Position numbers and translations under genes: made by a program. DNA of 36,341 nucleotides from Didymodactylos carnosus (lineage: Eukaryota > Rotifera > Eurotatoria > Philodinida > Philodinidae): assembly GCA_905250885.1 (NCBI GenBank), contig CAJNOQ010001085.1, positions 1-36,341 of the forward strand, written 5' to 3'. Under the pieces are notes generated by a model. The model worked only from the letters and a program-made list of their open reading frames with translations, was not told the DNA's origin and did no database searches. The stretch's first letter is position 1. Each line of letters starts with the position of its first letter. Of this stretch, positions 23,114 through 35,096 are shown one piece after another.

Positions 23114-24741
23114 CATAAATGGTGATGTTGAGAAGTTAAATGTGTTGGAAGTTGCTTGAAAGAATAATTCTACAGTAAGTTTGATTTCTGTGAACAATTC
23201 TTGTATAACGCCATCGGTATTATACGTGCGTCACGCTTGATGATGAGAACTAGTCTGTTCGAATTATTCGCTATTCATCGAACCTCAGGGTTAAAGTTGG
23301 AAAATTCTGATTCAACTTAAAATCTCTACCATGATCGAACGTAAAGAATCTTACCGAAGAGTAAACGGTCATTTTTTTTTCACTAGCGGTAGGAATAAAA
23401 CGTCACAAACTTGCCTTGCATGAAACTGCTTGTGAACTTTTTTTCATAGGATTGTATTCCAAAGTATAAGGATATATCACTGAATAGTTTTAGCAAAGAA
23501 GAAAAATCTAGATCAAATTGACTCCCAAGCACTCGGTGATTAAAACTATTATAGAAACCGTGCAGAAATGAAAGCACCTTTAATAGATTAGTAGTCTCCG
23601 GAAATATATTTTTTAAATAGAGCGACTTAAGTTTAAAATGTAATAAAAAGATTACTGATAAATAGATTTAATACCCGTTGTACCTCTAGTAAGTAGATTA
23701 AAAAAAACCAACTAACTGATTATTAGTATATTATCAAAAGCGTATTTCAAGATTTCTTCTATGGCAATCTCATTTTAATGATTCTAATGCTTTAGCATGG
23801 AGTGCGTTTGAGTCTTTTTTCTTCTGGGGTTTGAACACAATAAAATCAGAATAATTAATAATAATACATAATAAACAAATGGAAAGTAAACGAAAGTAGT
23901 GAATTTATGTTTTTAAACGAACGACAATGATTTAATAAATGAAAAATGATATGAAGGTATCTTATGTGTAGACAAGAAAATAGAGGGGGAGAGACGTATG
24001 CTTAATCGGATGCACAGTGTGCAACAATGTATTAGGGGAAAAAACGAAAGTGAGTTTTTCCAGGATTCAATTAGTGACCAATACGCACTACAAAATGCCC
24101 GATTTAATGGTGAAAAAATTTTTATCCAAATACTTAGTTTCGCCGGGAAAAGTAAGTCGTGATTTTCAGTAGTTTTTGCGCATTTCGTCGGAAAAAACGT
24201 TTTTCTACGGCGGAAGAACGCAAACATAAAAACATAAAACTGATATATTGTAAAAGAGGATGAGTTAGCCTATCGATTCATAAAAATTTTTTTGGAATTA
24301 GTCGGTTTTGGGCGGAAGAATTGTTTATTTTTTTCTTTGGTAGGAGCTTCCGAAAGCGATGCGTTTGGAAAAGTGAGTGCCCCCTCCACATCCCCGCTCC
24401 GTTTTTGATGAAACTTTCAGCAATTGTTCCTCTATATGTGGTACGTTTATAGGGAATGCGCAAACATGTGCAAATGCTTCTAAGCGGTGTTGCAGATTTT
24501 ACAAAAAACGTCAGTTTTCAGTAGTTTTTCGAGATTTTTGCATTTTATGATACACTAATTGAAAAAATAAGGACATATTCGGAATCAGCGTAAAAAACTG
24601 CATCGAATAATTCATTGGGTTTTGGATATATACTTTTGAATCTTATCGAATTCTTAGATTTTGGGATCGGAACGTAGAATTTTTTGCCCGAAAATTTAAA
24701 AGTCAAGGTTTAAAATCATGAACGCTTCTAAAATATTTTTC
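23114..24741. other. Spacer with diffuse repeat-like sequence, no gene recognised
   Basis: AT-rich DNA until about 24030. After that, repeat-like DNA with short recurrences such as TTTTCAGTAGTTTTT (near 24155 and 24514). The minus-strand frame 23913-24227 (104 codons) has no motif, and its composition looks random. Confidence 0.45.
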
Positions 24742-24904
24742 TATAGGTTTTCAGCGATGCTCTTTCCAATGGAATGGTTTTCGAATTCTGATAAAGTTTT
24801 TGAAATGGTTTGGAGGGATCCGGTCTCTGGAAAACCCCTTGGGAAACTTTTTTAAAGCTCGAAAATCATTCGGTTGGAAAGAGCGTCGTAGAAAACCTAT
24901 AGGA
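24742..24904. repeat. Foldback centred on GGATCC
   Basis: Two arms of about 80 bp meet near 24820. Read inward they share CTATAGGTTTTC, GCTCTTTCCAA and GGTTTTCGA-like blocks with scattered mismatches. The hairpin creates overlapping frames on both strands that are mirror translations and not genes. Confidence 0.75.
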
Positions 24905-25024
24905 AAATGGTTTAGATACGTTTGGACTGCTTTCAAAACTCATGTCCACGTGCTTAGTCAAAATTGCCCACTGTGGGATGAAAACAAAAACAGAAACCAG
25001 GTTACATAACAACAGTAGAGATCG

Positions 25025-25281
25025 TGCACAATTTCAGTTCGCTGCGAACTCATTTTTCTGGAACTTTTTTGTTTCGCTTTGGTTTCTTAGATATTTAGGG
25101 TATCTAGGGTATCTTAGGTATCTACGTAGAAACTCCAGATACCTAAGATACTCTAGGGTCCCGCCGGCCACGAATACCCTTGTACATGTGTCCGGTACAT
25201 ATATATAATATAATTGCATTATCGCTGCGAACTAAAAATGTGACTACTATATTTGAGTTCGCAGCGAACTGATATTGTGCA
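25025..25281. mobile_element. TIR element whose ends contain a palindrome
   Basis: Terminal inverted repeats of 28 bp (25025-25052 and 25254-25281) match at 27 positions. Each contains the perfect palindrome AGTTCGCTGCGAACT. A third, partial copy of CGCTGCGAACT lies at about 25223. The centre holds GGTATCT/TTAGG-type repeats that themselves fold back (about 25091-25161). No target duplication was identified. Confidence 0.8.
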
Positions 25282-25289
25282 TAGTATGC

Positions 25290-27190
25290 GACAGTAACAG
25301 CACAATACATAACGGTTGGCACACTCTAAATAAAATTTCGTCCAGAATATGGTTTTAGTGTCAATAGACAGATTTTCATGCACTACAAAATCCTCTATAT
25401 TCGACATTCACATGTTGTTTCACTATTTGAAAAATACCACAGACTAAGGACAAATAAACATAACGAGGACGAGCAGTCAAAATTTGTAACTTTTCAGCTT
25501 TTGAGTAATCATTTTCGGAACAATACACAGACTGAGCGAAGAGAGTGGATATAGAAATGTTCAGGAAATTCAGGGCTTTCGTCTTGGCTAGGCCGCTTGT
25601 TCATCGACGTAACGCGACACTTCGCTGATCAAGTTTTTTTTGAATTTTTTCATCAGAAAATCGATAGGGGCGCATCATTAGACGCAGTTTTTCATGCTGG
25701 TCACGAATCTGAGTTTTCTTTTGAAGAAAAAATTAATTTTCAATATTAAAATTTTTAAAAACTTGAACTTCAATGTTCTGACTCAGACATTTTACTCAGA
25801 AATTTTTAAAAGCATATCATTGAATAGGGAATTCAATTCTCTACAAAAAGGCTCATTTTGTTTTGAGATCTATTTTTCAGTCGAGACGCAGTGGCTGCTT
25901 GAACGTTTCAACTTCCACCTTCGTCTGAAAGCCTCAGAGAATTTTTGGAACTTTATTTTCAACTGGAGTCTTCTCAGGAAACCTGGAACTACACAGACTA
26001 TCAGTATGACGTTTTTTGAACAACGTTTAGTACCTAAAAATGGCGCGACAAAAAAAGTATATAACAGTGTTACGTTTGTTTTTTGCTTTTTTTACCTGCG
26101 TAAAAATAGTTAGAAGAAAACTTCTTTTACATATTGTAACATCAAAGGCATATTTATTTATATTATTTTTGCTATAGTTTGTGACAATCAAGAAGAAGGT
26201 ATAATGACTTCTGTCGATTCCATCTTCAAGATTACGTGTTCTCGAATATGTTCTTTTTACTTTTTTTATTTAAAATAAATAAAGTTGAAACTAAACTAAA
26301 CTTCTTTTACCGCTGAAAAGCTGTTTCGATGCTCTACAAAATTAGCTCTAGAGGCATTTCATTTGGAGAGCGACTTTCGCAGGAAATTACAACTTTAGCG
26401 AGAGCACTCCAAATTTAGAGTCTTTCTATGTAACAGCGTTATGCGATGAAAAAACCTTTCTCAAAGCTCGACACTTTAACCAAAATACTTCGTTTTTATA
26501 GCATAAATAGAGTATGATGAACTGCATCGAATGGTGTTTTAACGAACTTTCTAGCTCCCCGACTTTTCGAGATAATTGAAAAAAAGTGTGTCAAAAACGT
26601 AATAGTGTTACGTTTGGACAAGCCGTCATATGTCATCACAACTGCAAAAGATTTTAGTAAACAAGAAAAATTAGTTCTCTGGATGGCGTCAAATTCGAAG
26701 AAAAGCAGCAAAAACTAATAAGAGAATGTGTTGTGAGTGTACAACATATTGAATTTTGTAGAGCAGAAAATTTTCTACCTGGAAAGGGACCATGGAACCG
26801 TACAATAAGGCGGAAAAAAATTAGCTACAGAAATGACCCATCATTTTCATCATCAATTATTAGTGAGAAACTGTGAGAAAAATTTTTATTTGTCGATAAG
26901 AATTAATTAAATAAAAACTATTTCTTACACAAAGTATATGTGATGAAACATTAATAAATAATCAATTAGGTCGAGCACAAAAAAATGCGACCTCATCTTA
27001 TGTTTTTTACTTATCCTTACTCTGCGTTATTTTTTCAAATAATGGAATAACATGTGAATATCGAACATAGAAGATTTTGTAGAGCATGAAATTTTGTATC
27101 TTTTGACACTAAAACCAAATTCTGGACAAAAGTTTACTTGGAGAAAAAAAGCTCACAGAAAAATGCGCAGTTATTTCTGCGTCACCCGTT
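25290..27190. mobile_element. Diverged ~1.9-kb element with long inverted repeats
   Basis: An inverted pair of roughly 170-200 bp occupies about 25290-25490 and 26970-27190. In the same orientation they share AACATGTGAAT, GATTTTGTAG, TTGACACTAAAACCA and ATTCTGGAC. Divergence is moderate, with many substitutions. The 1.5-kb centre has one 139-codon frame (25694-26113, +) with no recognisable transposase motif. The superfamily is unknown. It abuts the smaller TIR element at 25025-25281. Confidence 0.6.
25694..26113 (+). CDS. Unassigned frame inside the 1.9-kb repeat
   Basis: 139 codons, rich in Phe, Asn, Leu and Lys, without DDE-type, zinc-finger or other motifs I can see. It lies wholly between the long inverted repeats. 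It could be a decayed or orphan element protein, but a chance frame is more likely. No splice or polyadenylation context supports expression. Confidence 0.12.
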   Translation: MLVTNLSFLLKKKLIFNIKIFKNLNFNVLTQTFYSEIFKSISLNREFNSLQKGSFCFEIYFSVETQWLLERFNFHLRLKASENFWNFIFNWSLLRKPGTTQTISMTFFEQRLVPKNGATKKVYNSVTFVFCFFYLRKNS

Positions 27191-27500
27191 ACACATATAC
27201 TGTTTAGTTTTTCTGACTGAAGACAGTCTCAGACGAATTATAAAAGTGTGGCATCATCTATTTAGCATGTTTTCTAACAATTGGTTTTTTTAAACAAAAA
27301 CTGATTTTTTAAAGTTGACATTGTCACTCATACTCAAAAGCAAGATCAATTAGAACGTACATGCAACAATTATACATCTTGTTCTATTGATTACCTAAAT
27401 ACACACAACATCTACCACAACAAATTGATAAAAGAAAAAAAAGCGACGCACTGTTATCACATTTAACAACAAAATTAATGAACCAACGAATAAAACAACA

Positions 27501-28454
27501 TCAGGATTTTGAAACAGAAAAAGATGGAAATAACTTGGCAAAAATTTTTCGTGATAGACGCTGTGCCATTGGCTGTTCACTATTTATAGTCGTAGTACTA
27601 GTTAATATCCGATTGAATGATGAATCGGACAGAGCATCATCATTATTATATTCATTTTCTGCCGTTCTTAATTGTTCATTCGGTAGCGGAAACGATGATA
27701 TTGGTAATGTTAGAGATTTCTTCCCAATCTCATTTCTTGAACAAGATGAGATTGACGATGCTGATAGTGACAAACGATTATAGGTGGTTATTGGTGAATG
27801 GCTAACATTAAGACAATCAGTTGTGGCTTGTGCTATTTGTGTTCTTTGTCGCGTAGGAGAATACGAAATTGATGACGATGAAGATGTAGAATTGGTCGGA
27901 GATGGTGGTGGTGAACGATGGTTGTTTTTCGAAATTTTTCGACGTAAACACATTGATAACTTCTGATTTGGAGACACTTGAAGAGACTTATCAAACTGAT
28001 TTATTTCTGATACGTTTCGATTTGGTGGTGGAAATAAACAGGGAAATCTTTCGTCAAATGAACTATTATTGTGATGTAGTGATAGTGTAGTAGTATCAGG
28101 TGTTGATCGAAACTGTGTCGCTGTTAACGACGGTATGTGATATTGGGAAAATGATGAATGCCGATACGAAGGCAGTTGACGATGATTCAATCTAGTTGAT
28201 GTCGTTTTTTGAACCGATTTTCTACTGTGTTGTAGCTGTCTATTATTACAAAATTCATCATCGTCCTTTTTGTGGTTTGATGGCTCAGATAATACTGTTG
28301 TTGTCTGGTTAGTAGTTGGACGTGGATGTAACCATTCTCCATCTTTAGAGGCTATAACTGGTACAGGATATTTGACTTTTTCATTATGATAGCCCACACG
28401 AATTCTTTGAAGTTCTTTAAGTCCTTGAATGCGTTTTTCATGATCTGTGCTCAT
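27501..28454 (-). CDS. Ser/Thr-rich protein of unknown function
   Basis: A single uninterrupted 317-codon frame runs from ATG 28454 to TGA 27501, by far the longest open frame in the window. The N-terminal 45 residues look most ordered (HEKRIQGLKELQRIRVGYHNE, then YPVPVIASKDGEWLHPRP). The rest is Ser/Thr/Asn/Pro-rich and probably disordered, with a proline-serine stretch SPPPSPTNS and a Ser run near the middle. The last 20 residues are basic and hydrophobic (RLSRKIFAKLF), possibly a short amphipathic helix. No domain family recognised; no signal peptide or membrane segment. An acceptor-like CATTTAG lies 10 nt upstream of the ATG, and a strong GTAAGTATG donor at 28680-28672, so a 216-bp 5' UTR intron is plausible. 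It could also be one exon of a larger gene. No clear polyadenylation signal was found. Confidence 0.65.
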   Translation of the reverse strand: MSTDHEKRIQGLKELQRIRVGYHNEKVKYPVPVIASKDGEWLHPRPTTNQTTTVLSEPSNHKKDDDEFCNNRQLQHSRKSVQKTTSTRLNHRQLPSYRHSSFSQYHIPSLTATQFRSTPDTTTLSLHHNNSSFDERFPCLFPPPNRNVSEINQFDKSLQVSPNQKLSMCLRRKISKNNHRSPPPSPTNSTSSSSSISYSPTRQRTQIAQATTDCLNVSHSPITTYNRLSLSASSISSCSRNEIGKKSLTLPISSFPLPNEQLRTAENEYNNDDALSDSSFNRILTSTTTINSEQPMAQRLSRKIFAKLFPSFSVSKS

Positions 28455-28464
28455 TATGACAGAA

Positions 28465-28680
28465 CTAAATGAAATAGTAAAATGTGAGCAATAAGTGATG
28501 AGAAAGAACTCATTTAGTGATGATATGTGGGACTTTAGCTAAAATGAAATATCTCAAGTGTACACTTGTATGGGAAATAAAACCCTGAAAGAATTGTTCC
28601 CCCGCTGTGCTTCTCTCATTTTTTTGTATGCAATTCAACCCACGATCAAGTTATCAATGTGAAATTAAGCACATACTTAC
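28465..28680 (-). other. Candidate 5' UTR intron of the Ser/Thr-rich gene
   Basis: On the minus strand GTAAGTATGTG begins at 28680, and TTTCATTTAG ends at 28465, just before the start codon at 28454. Both sites fit the consensus seen in the two confident genes. The size is slightly above the typical intron here. No expression evidence. Confidence 0.35.
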
Positions 28681-29903
28681 CATTCAACTGGAAATAGAAC
28701 AAATGAGTAATTTTGGTATGTCTCAAAACCAAAACTGTGTGGTAATAGTTTAATGCTGTTATCAGCTGAAACAAACAAAAGATACAATTCATCCAGAAGT
28801 CATGTGTTGTTAAAAGCAGCTCATTAAAATCAACAGTTGTTGTGAGCAAAGATAGAGAGGTGACTCATTTATAAAACGTTAGCATACCAAAAAACAACAA
28901 CAAATGATTCCATTGAGGTAAAATAACCCTGTTTATTGAATTTCTTTGAGAATTTGTTGATGTAAGAAAAATAAAGTTGTTACTCTGTCACAAAACATGT
29001 GTCATATTCTTGTTCTGATATTCTTCTTGGTTGTAAAGAGGTAAATATATGTTTTGTGGAAACTAGCGAAGTTGAATATATAATCAAAGCGTACTTCAGC
29101 CTGACACTAATTAGAACTCGCCATTTATAGCAAATACTCAATCAACAACCAATTAGATCCATCATCTGTCTGATATGACAGATTTAGTATTTATATTCGA
29201 CTGACCAAGTTCTTATAAGGCGTTAACATTATATTAACAAACAGTATTCTAAACAAAGATATCCTCCTTGAGTCTCACTGAGTAAAACAAATCAAATTTA
29301 GATGCCCAAATTCTTAATGTATTCTTATATGAATAGATTAAATAAATAATGCTTACAGTTAACGGAGACAAAATGATAATTTTTGTTTGCTAATATTATT
29401 GTTGTTTTTTTTGTATTTGGTATGTGTTTAACATGATGCTGTATTTTTGTTCCGATGGTCATAACGGTTCATAAATCAAAGAATAAATGAAAACATTAGT
29501 AAAATCAAACATCTGCTGATGACAAATAAAATTGAATAAGTTCAGTTAACTTTTTAATATTAATAAAAAGAAACGATAATAAGCAAGAAGAAAAATTTGT
29601 TTCGGATAGTATATATTTGATTTTCTGTAATAATAACTCGTTGGAAAAATTAATCAACTGGTTTTACATAACGTTTGATTTTTCTTGATTAACTTGTTAT
29701 TATTTTTTATTATTGTAATATTTTCATAAAGATAAATAGAGAAGTTTTCTACAACACGACTTTTATCGATCGTCGTTTGTCTAAAAGTAAAGTAAAATTA
29801 TAATAATAGACGAGAAATCTAAAGAATCTGTAAATTAAATAAACTGGCATCCTTCTTTATGGGACAATCAAATGATTCACAAATAATCACTCTTCCAGTA
29901 CTC

Positions 29904-29932
29904 GTCTGTCTGTCTGTCTGTCTGCCTGTCTG
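29904..29932. repeat. CTGT tetranucleotide microsatellite
   Basis: About seven CTGT units with one CTGC variant, seen directly in the sequence. Confidence 0.9.
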
Positions 29933-32161
29933 AGTGTGTATTGTAGCAGAACGTTTTATCTTTTTCTTTCGTTTTTTAGTGTGAAAGAAAAAGAAAAGGT
30001 GAAAATGAGTGATGGAAAAAAAACGATTTTTTCCTTCATGTCGTTATTCTTCATTGTGAGAGAAATTAACACGTCAAAAACTTTTTCTAGATAATCCAAA
30101 AAGACATGTGCTGCTTATAAGTTATCTCGACATATTTTTACGAAAAAGGTTTAAATTCGATAAAAAAAAAATGATGCACTTAGACACACGCTACGATCTA
30201 TCATAGACACAATGTGTCAACGTGTTGTTATCGACCCCTTTTCTTCGAGGCAATGGATACGACTGGACTTTGAATCTAAATTCCAGTCAATATATTGAAG
30301 AACTGTACTACTGATTAAAAAACCATTTTATAATTGGTTACTACGCCCATTTCCTGTTGAGTAGCATATATGTCTGTGTAAGTGTATCAACTGTTAAGGC
30401 TTGTTAATATATGAAACAACACTGAAACTAGATATCTGGACTAACGAAAAACAACAGATCTATATTTTTAATTTCAAAATCTAAATTTAACATCCTAAAC
30501 TATTTTTAACCATCAAGAAAAAAAGTTTTTAAATATAACAAAACGAGATTTATCCTGTCTATAAAGTTTATAAAATTTATATCCTATTATAGAAGTAGTA
30601 CGTTCGATAATGTGAGAAGAAAAGTGCTCTTCAATAAGAAATATTGAGTTATGCAACATGTTCAACTAATAATGTGATGAACCACCCAAGTCGTCTAGAT
30701 AAAAATTTAAACAAACTTCTTTTCTTAACTATTTTTTCTTCTTTCTCTGACTTGCCTGATGCTATAAACTAGATGAATGCCTCTATTTTTCACAAAACAT
30801 TTCGTAGATTAGAAAAAATCTAGCTTTTTTATTGCATCTCTAATTTAAATTAAGTGACATCAGAGTAAGAAAAAAAAGTAAAAAAGGAGAAAGAGAGAGA
30901 TGGTGCACAAGCGGAAGAAAGCAATAATACAGATATATATATAATTTTTTCTTAAGATTTGAAGATTTACATTAAAAGGCAAATATCATAATAATAATGA
31001 AGTGAATACGTCTTGTCTCGCCGTCTCTAAAGTTCCTAAACTGTTTTTTTTTTCTATAGTCTGCCTTACTCTACACATGTATACGTACAACCATACATCT
31101 ATTTTTTTGATATGACTATGAAGTGAATTGATTAGTGATGATCTGTTACTCCTATGCAGACATATACAAAACATACTGAGATAAAAAGAACGGCAATAAC
31201 ATGTAAGCAGATGAAAAAAATGTGCCTATTTTATGCATTGATTTTGATTTTAAAGAAGAATAAAAATCATTGAGTGTTAGAATAAAACAATGACTAAAAT
31301 GAGATTTGTATTTTTGTTTTTTGATAGAATTCTAAAAATATTCACAAAAACAGCGCCCTCTATAATGTAGAAGAGCAGATATATCTCAGTTATTCTACTA
31401 GATCATAGAAAAATGAAAGGAGCAAATGAGTTCTCATTTAATTCTTGTATAATTTCAAAGCTTTTGTCTAGTGACTATCTTTTTTCAAAAACTCAAAAGT
31501 ATACTAAAATTCAATGATGATTCGCTGAGTCATTGTTATCTGCGTACATACCACAGGAACAATGAAAACAAAACAATAAAAAAAAAAGAGTATAATATAA
31601 AACAAACAAAATCTCTTCAGGTCTACAATCTTCTGTTTTTCTTCTTATCATCCAAACATTTTAGTAAATTTTGATCGAGATATTTCGAAGGAATAAAGGA
31701 TGAATAGAAATTAAACTTTACACAGCAGAAATAACTGAAAAAGCGCCCTAGGTCTTTCGCATTCATTATGGACAAGAATTGGTTTAAAGAATCATCTACT
31801 ATCTTTACTTTTATACTCACAATTCTTAATACCTGCTTTAAGTGAACAACTATAGTTTGATTATCGACATTTCCGCTAAGTGTACGTCAGCCACCAGACA
31901 TAAAGATTAGTCAAAGTTTTGAACTGATTTTATTGTCTGTATATGATAAACATTCACTATACACTTATTGGCTAGTGTACTAGACAACACGTTGTCTGAT
32001 TATAAGAGTTAGTGTTATTTCCATCTGCTAGTTAGTTAGCTGATGTATATGATATAGTATAGTTATATTAATGATTAATCGTGTCTGTATGCATGAGAAA
32101 AACAATCCTGAAGTATACAGTACCGATGATTATTCGAATTTTCTATAATACATCAAAGCAA

Positions 32162-32183
32162 TCTGTTTATGAACATAAACAGA
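32162..32183. repeat. Perfect palindrome with TGTTTAT half sites
   Basis: TCTGTTTATG and CATAAACAGA are exact inverted copies separated by AA. Each half contains TGTTTAT, which fits the known forkhead core (TGTTTA), so the site could also be read as an inverted pair of forkhead-like sites. Such cores are frequent by chance in AT-rich DNA. Confidence 0.6.
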
Positions 32184-32393
32184 CGGCAATGACAAACTGA
32201 GTTTTTTTGAATGTTTCAGAAATTGAATATGTTTTAATATTATGGCTGATTCTAGTAAAAAATTTGAAATAAAATGTATATACTAATATTATGATTTGTG
32301 TATATTCCTATGCTAATCTATTTATCTTTACTTTATATACTGTTATTTATTCGTCTCGTCACACTTATAATTATTAACACGCATATAATACAC

Positions 32394-32420
32394 ACATATG
32401 ATTCTTTCTCAATCATATGT
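32394..32420. repeat. Perfect 10-bp hairpin
   Basis: ACATATGATT (32394-32403) is the exact reverse complement of AATCATATGT (32411-32420), with a 7-nt loop. Confidence 0.7.
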
Positions 32421-34864
32421 TCAATGTACATTCAGACATACACACTCTCAATGAGGTGAAGTATATGTAGACAGGGCAATTCAAAAAAAGAAAAAAAAAA
32501 AACAACAAACACCGACAAAGAATACTAAAATCTGTATCTATTGGATCAAATGAGTATTTTGCCGAAGAGATTTACTCTCAAACTGAATTGAGACAGTAAC
32601 AACACACTACAATGGTCATAAAAACTTTGCAGAACATTTATAATCGTCGAAAAAATTATTCAGGAAAAATGTTGGTGTGGATCAACACTTTAAAACATGG
32701 AAAATGAGTGACCAAGTTTGATTAGTTTGTAGAGTAAATCATCATATAGAAGGGGATGGAACAGAATTTTCCTTTCACTCTATTTCATAGAATTTCTCTC
32801 ACTCATGCTAAAATTCACTTAGATATCAGAGAAGTGAAACTAAACATGAAAGCTTTACAACTTTATATGAACATTCATCTCAAATTTATACGTTCACAAT
32901 ATCGTATTTCTTTCTTCATAGAACTAACTTATGAATATTAATATTTATAATAAAAATTAAATATACTCGAAATTAGTTAAGTCTACGAGTCGTGTTCTAT
33001 TTGTCTTCTCTTTTCTTATAAATAACTTGGAGTTCGAGTGTCTTTTTTCTTTATTTTTTTTTCTTTTATATACGCTGTATAAGGAAAAGATAAGTAATTA
33101 TTTTGAGGATACTGCTAAAATGTGAACTTATGCTTTCTTTTTTCCGAAAACTCTCTAATTCAAGGACTTGAGACTAATAGCTACTAGTACATAATCTAAA
33201 AAGTTAATTGATTCCAGTTACTAGATAGGCGTAAAACGAACGTAATAGTAAAATTATATAAAAGGGAAATCCTAGACACTTGTCAATAAAGAAAAATATC
33301 AAAACTTTTATGTTAAAAAGCTTAAAAGAAACTACTTTCATATATTTTTTTGTTCCATTATTGCTAAGTTCATCATCAATTATTCTACACATTTTTAAAT
33401 TTAAATCATAATACTTGCTCTAGCGACAAAAAGAAATTTCCATTTTTAAACTATATTTAGGTAACAAATTTAAGGATATCAGATGCTTGTATTTTCAATT
33501 CTTATTTGTTAAACACGTTTTAAAAAAACTGCATAGTTATGTATCAAATGTGGCAAAATAAAAAAACATCTACCTTTTCTCAATAGGAGGAGAGATCTTG
33601 GCTATTGTTAAAAAGTATTGTAATTGTCGCTATTTACTAATTTTTCAATGACAAAAAAATAGTATTCAAATCAAGTACGTCTACCTGTTCTTTATGAATG
33701 TGTATAGTCATCATCTAATCATTATTAAGCAAAGGTAATGTATTGATTTTCATAATAATAGAGACATTTTTGTTTTGAAAAACAAAAATATCCTCAAAAC
33801 TCATGAGAAAACGCATCAATAAAATTGAGTTCGACATTATTAGAAATAGTAGATATTATCTGTCTTTATTCTTCCTCAATTATTGGCTGTTTCCTTTAGC
33901 ACAGTTTTCTTGGAGACTAGTAGGTTTCAATGTTTAATAGATAAATCATCTATTTACTTTTATGCAAGAAACTGAATAAGACTCTTAGTTAGATTTAATC
34001 ATTTTGTTTAACCCACTTGTGTACATTTTCTTTCAGTTGTTGACGTAATAATTAGAGTAACAAACTTTTCCACGAGAATGTACGAAAAAACGAAACTTTT
34101 CCAACAGAAAGAGAATATGCTCAGTTTTCACAAAGGAAATTTCTAGAGCTTCGACGAATAGATTTCCAACGTGGGAAAGCGAAACAGCTTTAATCGATTG
34201 TATTTCCAGCGATGGAAGATATAATTACTGTTTCATGGGGTGACAGATAGAAAATGAAAGCATATCTTTTTATGCTATCTCTTCGTAAGCATTATGCTGG
34301 AGAGCCAGGTTTATAGTTAAAATACACCAAAAAATGTTTTTCAAAAACCCGTGCTAATCAAAGAAAGCGGTTGCCCGTCCATGTTCGCGAACACCACAGA
34401 AATTTTCATGCCCGTACAGATCTCTAATTATGGTAAACAGTGCCTTCTGGAGACACGACTGATCTCTGAAGAGTAAGTTTAAAATTATTTCTATAGATGA
34501 TCAAAAAAGGCCATCCTCCTGTATTTCAAGAATAATATCTCGTTTCCTACAGCAGGCGCACAACAACGAATCAAACAGTGAATGATGAAATAGCACTTTT
34601 TATCATATCAGACTAATGTTTTTTCAATAGGTGAATGTCTTTAATATGATATATGCCAACGGTTTGTTGTTTTTCTATTAATGAAACACCACATGGTCAG
34701 AATAAGCACCGAGCAATCAATCTTTACAGTTCATTTGATAATATATACACTGAAATGTGTACGATAAATACTGATAATTCATAAAATCGAAAATGTTATA
34801 TATAACCGAAGAAAAATTGTATATGAACAGATCATTTTTTTACCAATATATTCCGTACAAAGTA

Positions 34865-35096
34865 TTACGTTAACTAATGGATGATGCAAAAATTCTGCAT
34901 AAATTTTATTTTTGATATAATATTGCGATAGAACATCGTCAAGACTTGATCTTTTGTTTTTGTTAGAAAGAGCAAAGTATCTAGTACAAAAATATATAAA
35001 AATATTTAATTGGAAATATTTTTCAACAACTCTAAAAATTTTAGAACTAAAGGCACTAGAAAACTGCTCCACAATCTTTTTGAATTTAGTAAACAC
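34865..35096 (-). repeat. Inverted repeat copy A (~232 bp)
   Basis: Its reverse complement matches 35596-35830 at most positions, including a long identical block around AAAATTTTTAGAGTTGTTGA. Both copies have an open frame of similar sequence (IFRVVEKYF, KRSSLDDVLSQ). However, of roughly 24 codon differences I count about 20 that change the amino acid and 4 silent ones. That is not the pattern of a conserved protein. The frames are best viewed as passengers of a non-coding or relaxed repeat. Confidence 0.8.

Larger units (their letters stand above)
28681..34864. other. Long AT-rich gene-poor region
   Basis: No exon chain, RNA gene or mobile element could be supported. Open frames are short and compositionally random. 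It contains the CTGT microsatellite at 29904-29932 and palindromes at 32162-32183 and 32394-32420. The left end is presumably upstream sequence of the minus-strand gene that begins at 28454. Confidence 0.55.

Noticed and set aside
24751-25009. Overlapping frames on both strands with mirrored Phe/Arg-rich peptides
   Set aside because: Produced by the foldback at 24742-24904.
27478-27783. 101-codon plus-strand frame
   Set aside because: Antisense to the longer minus-strand Ser/Thr-rich frame.
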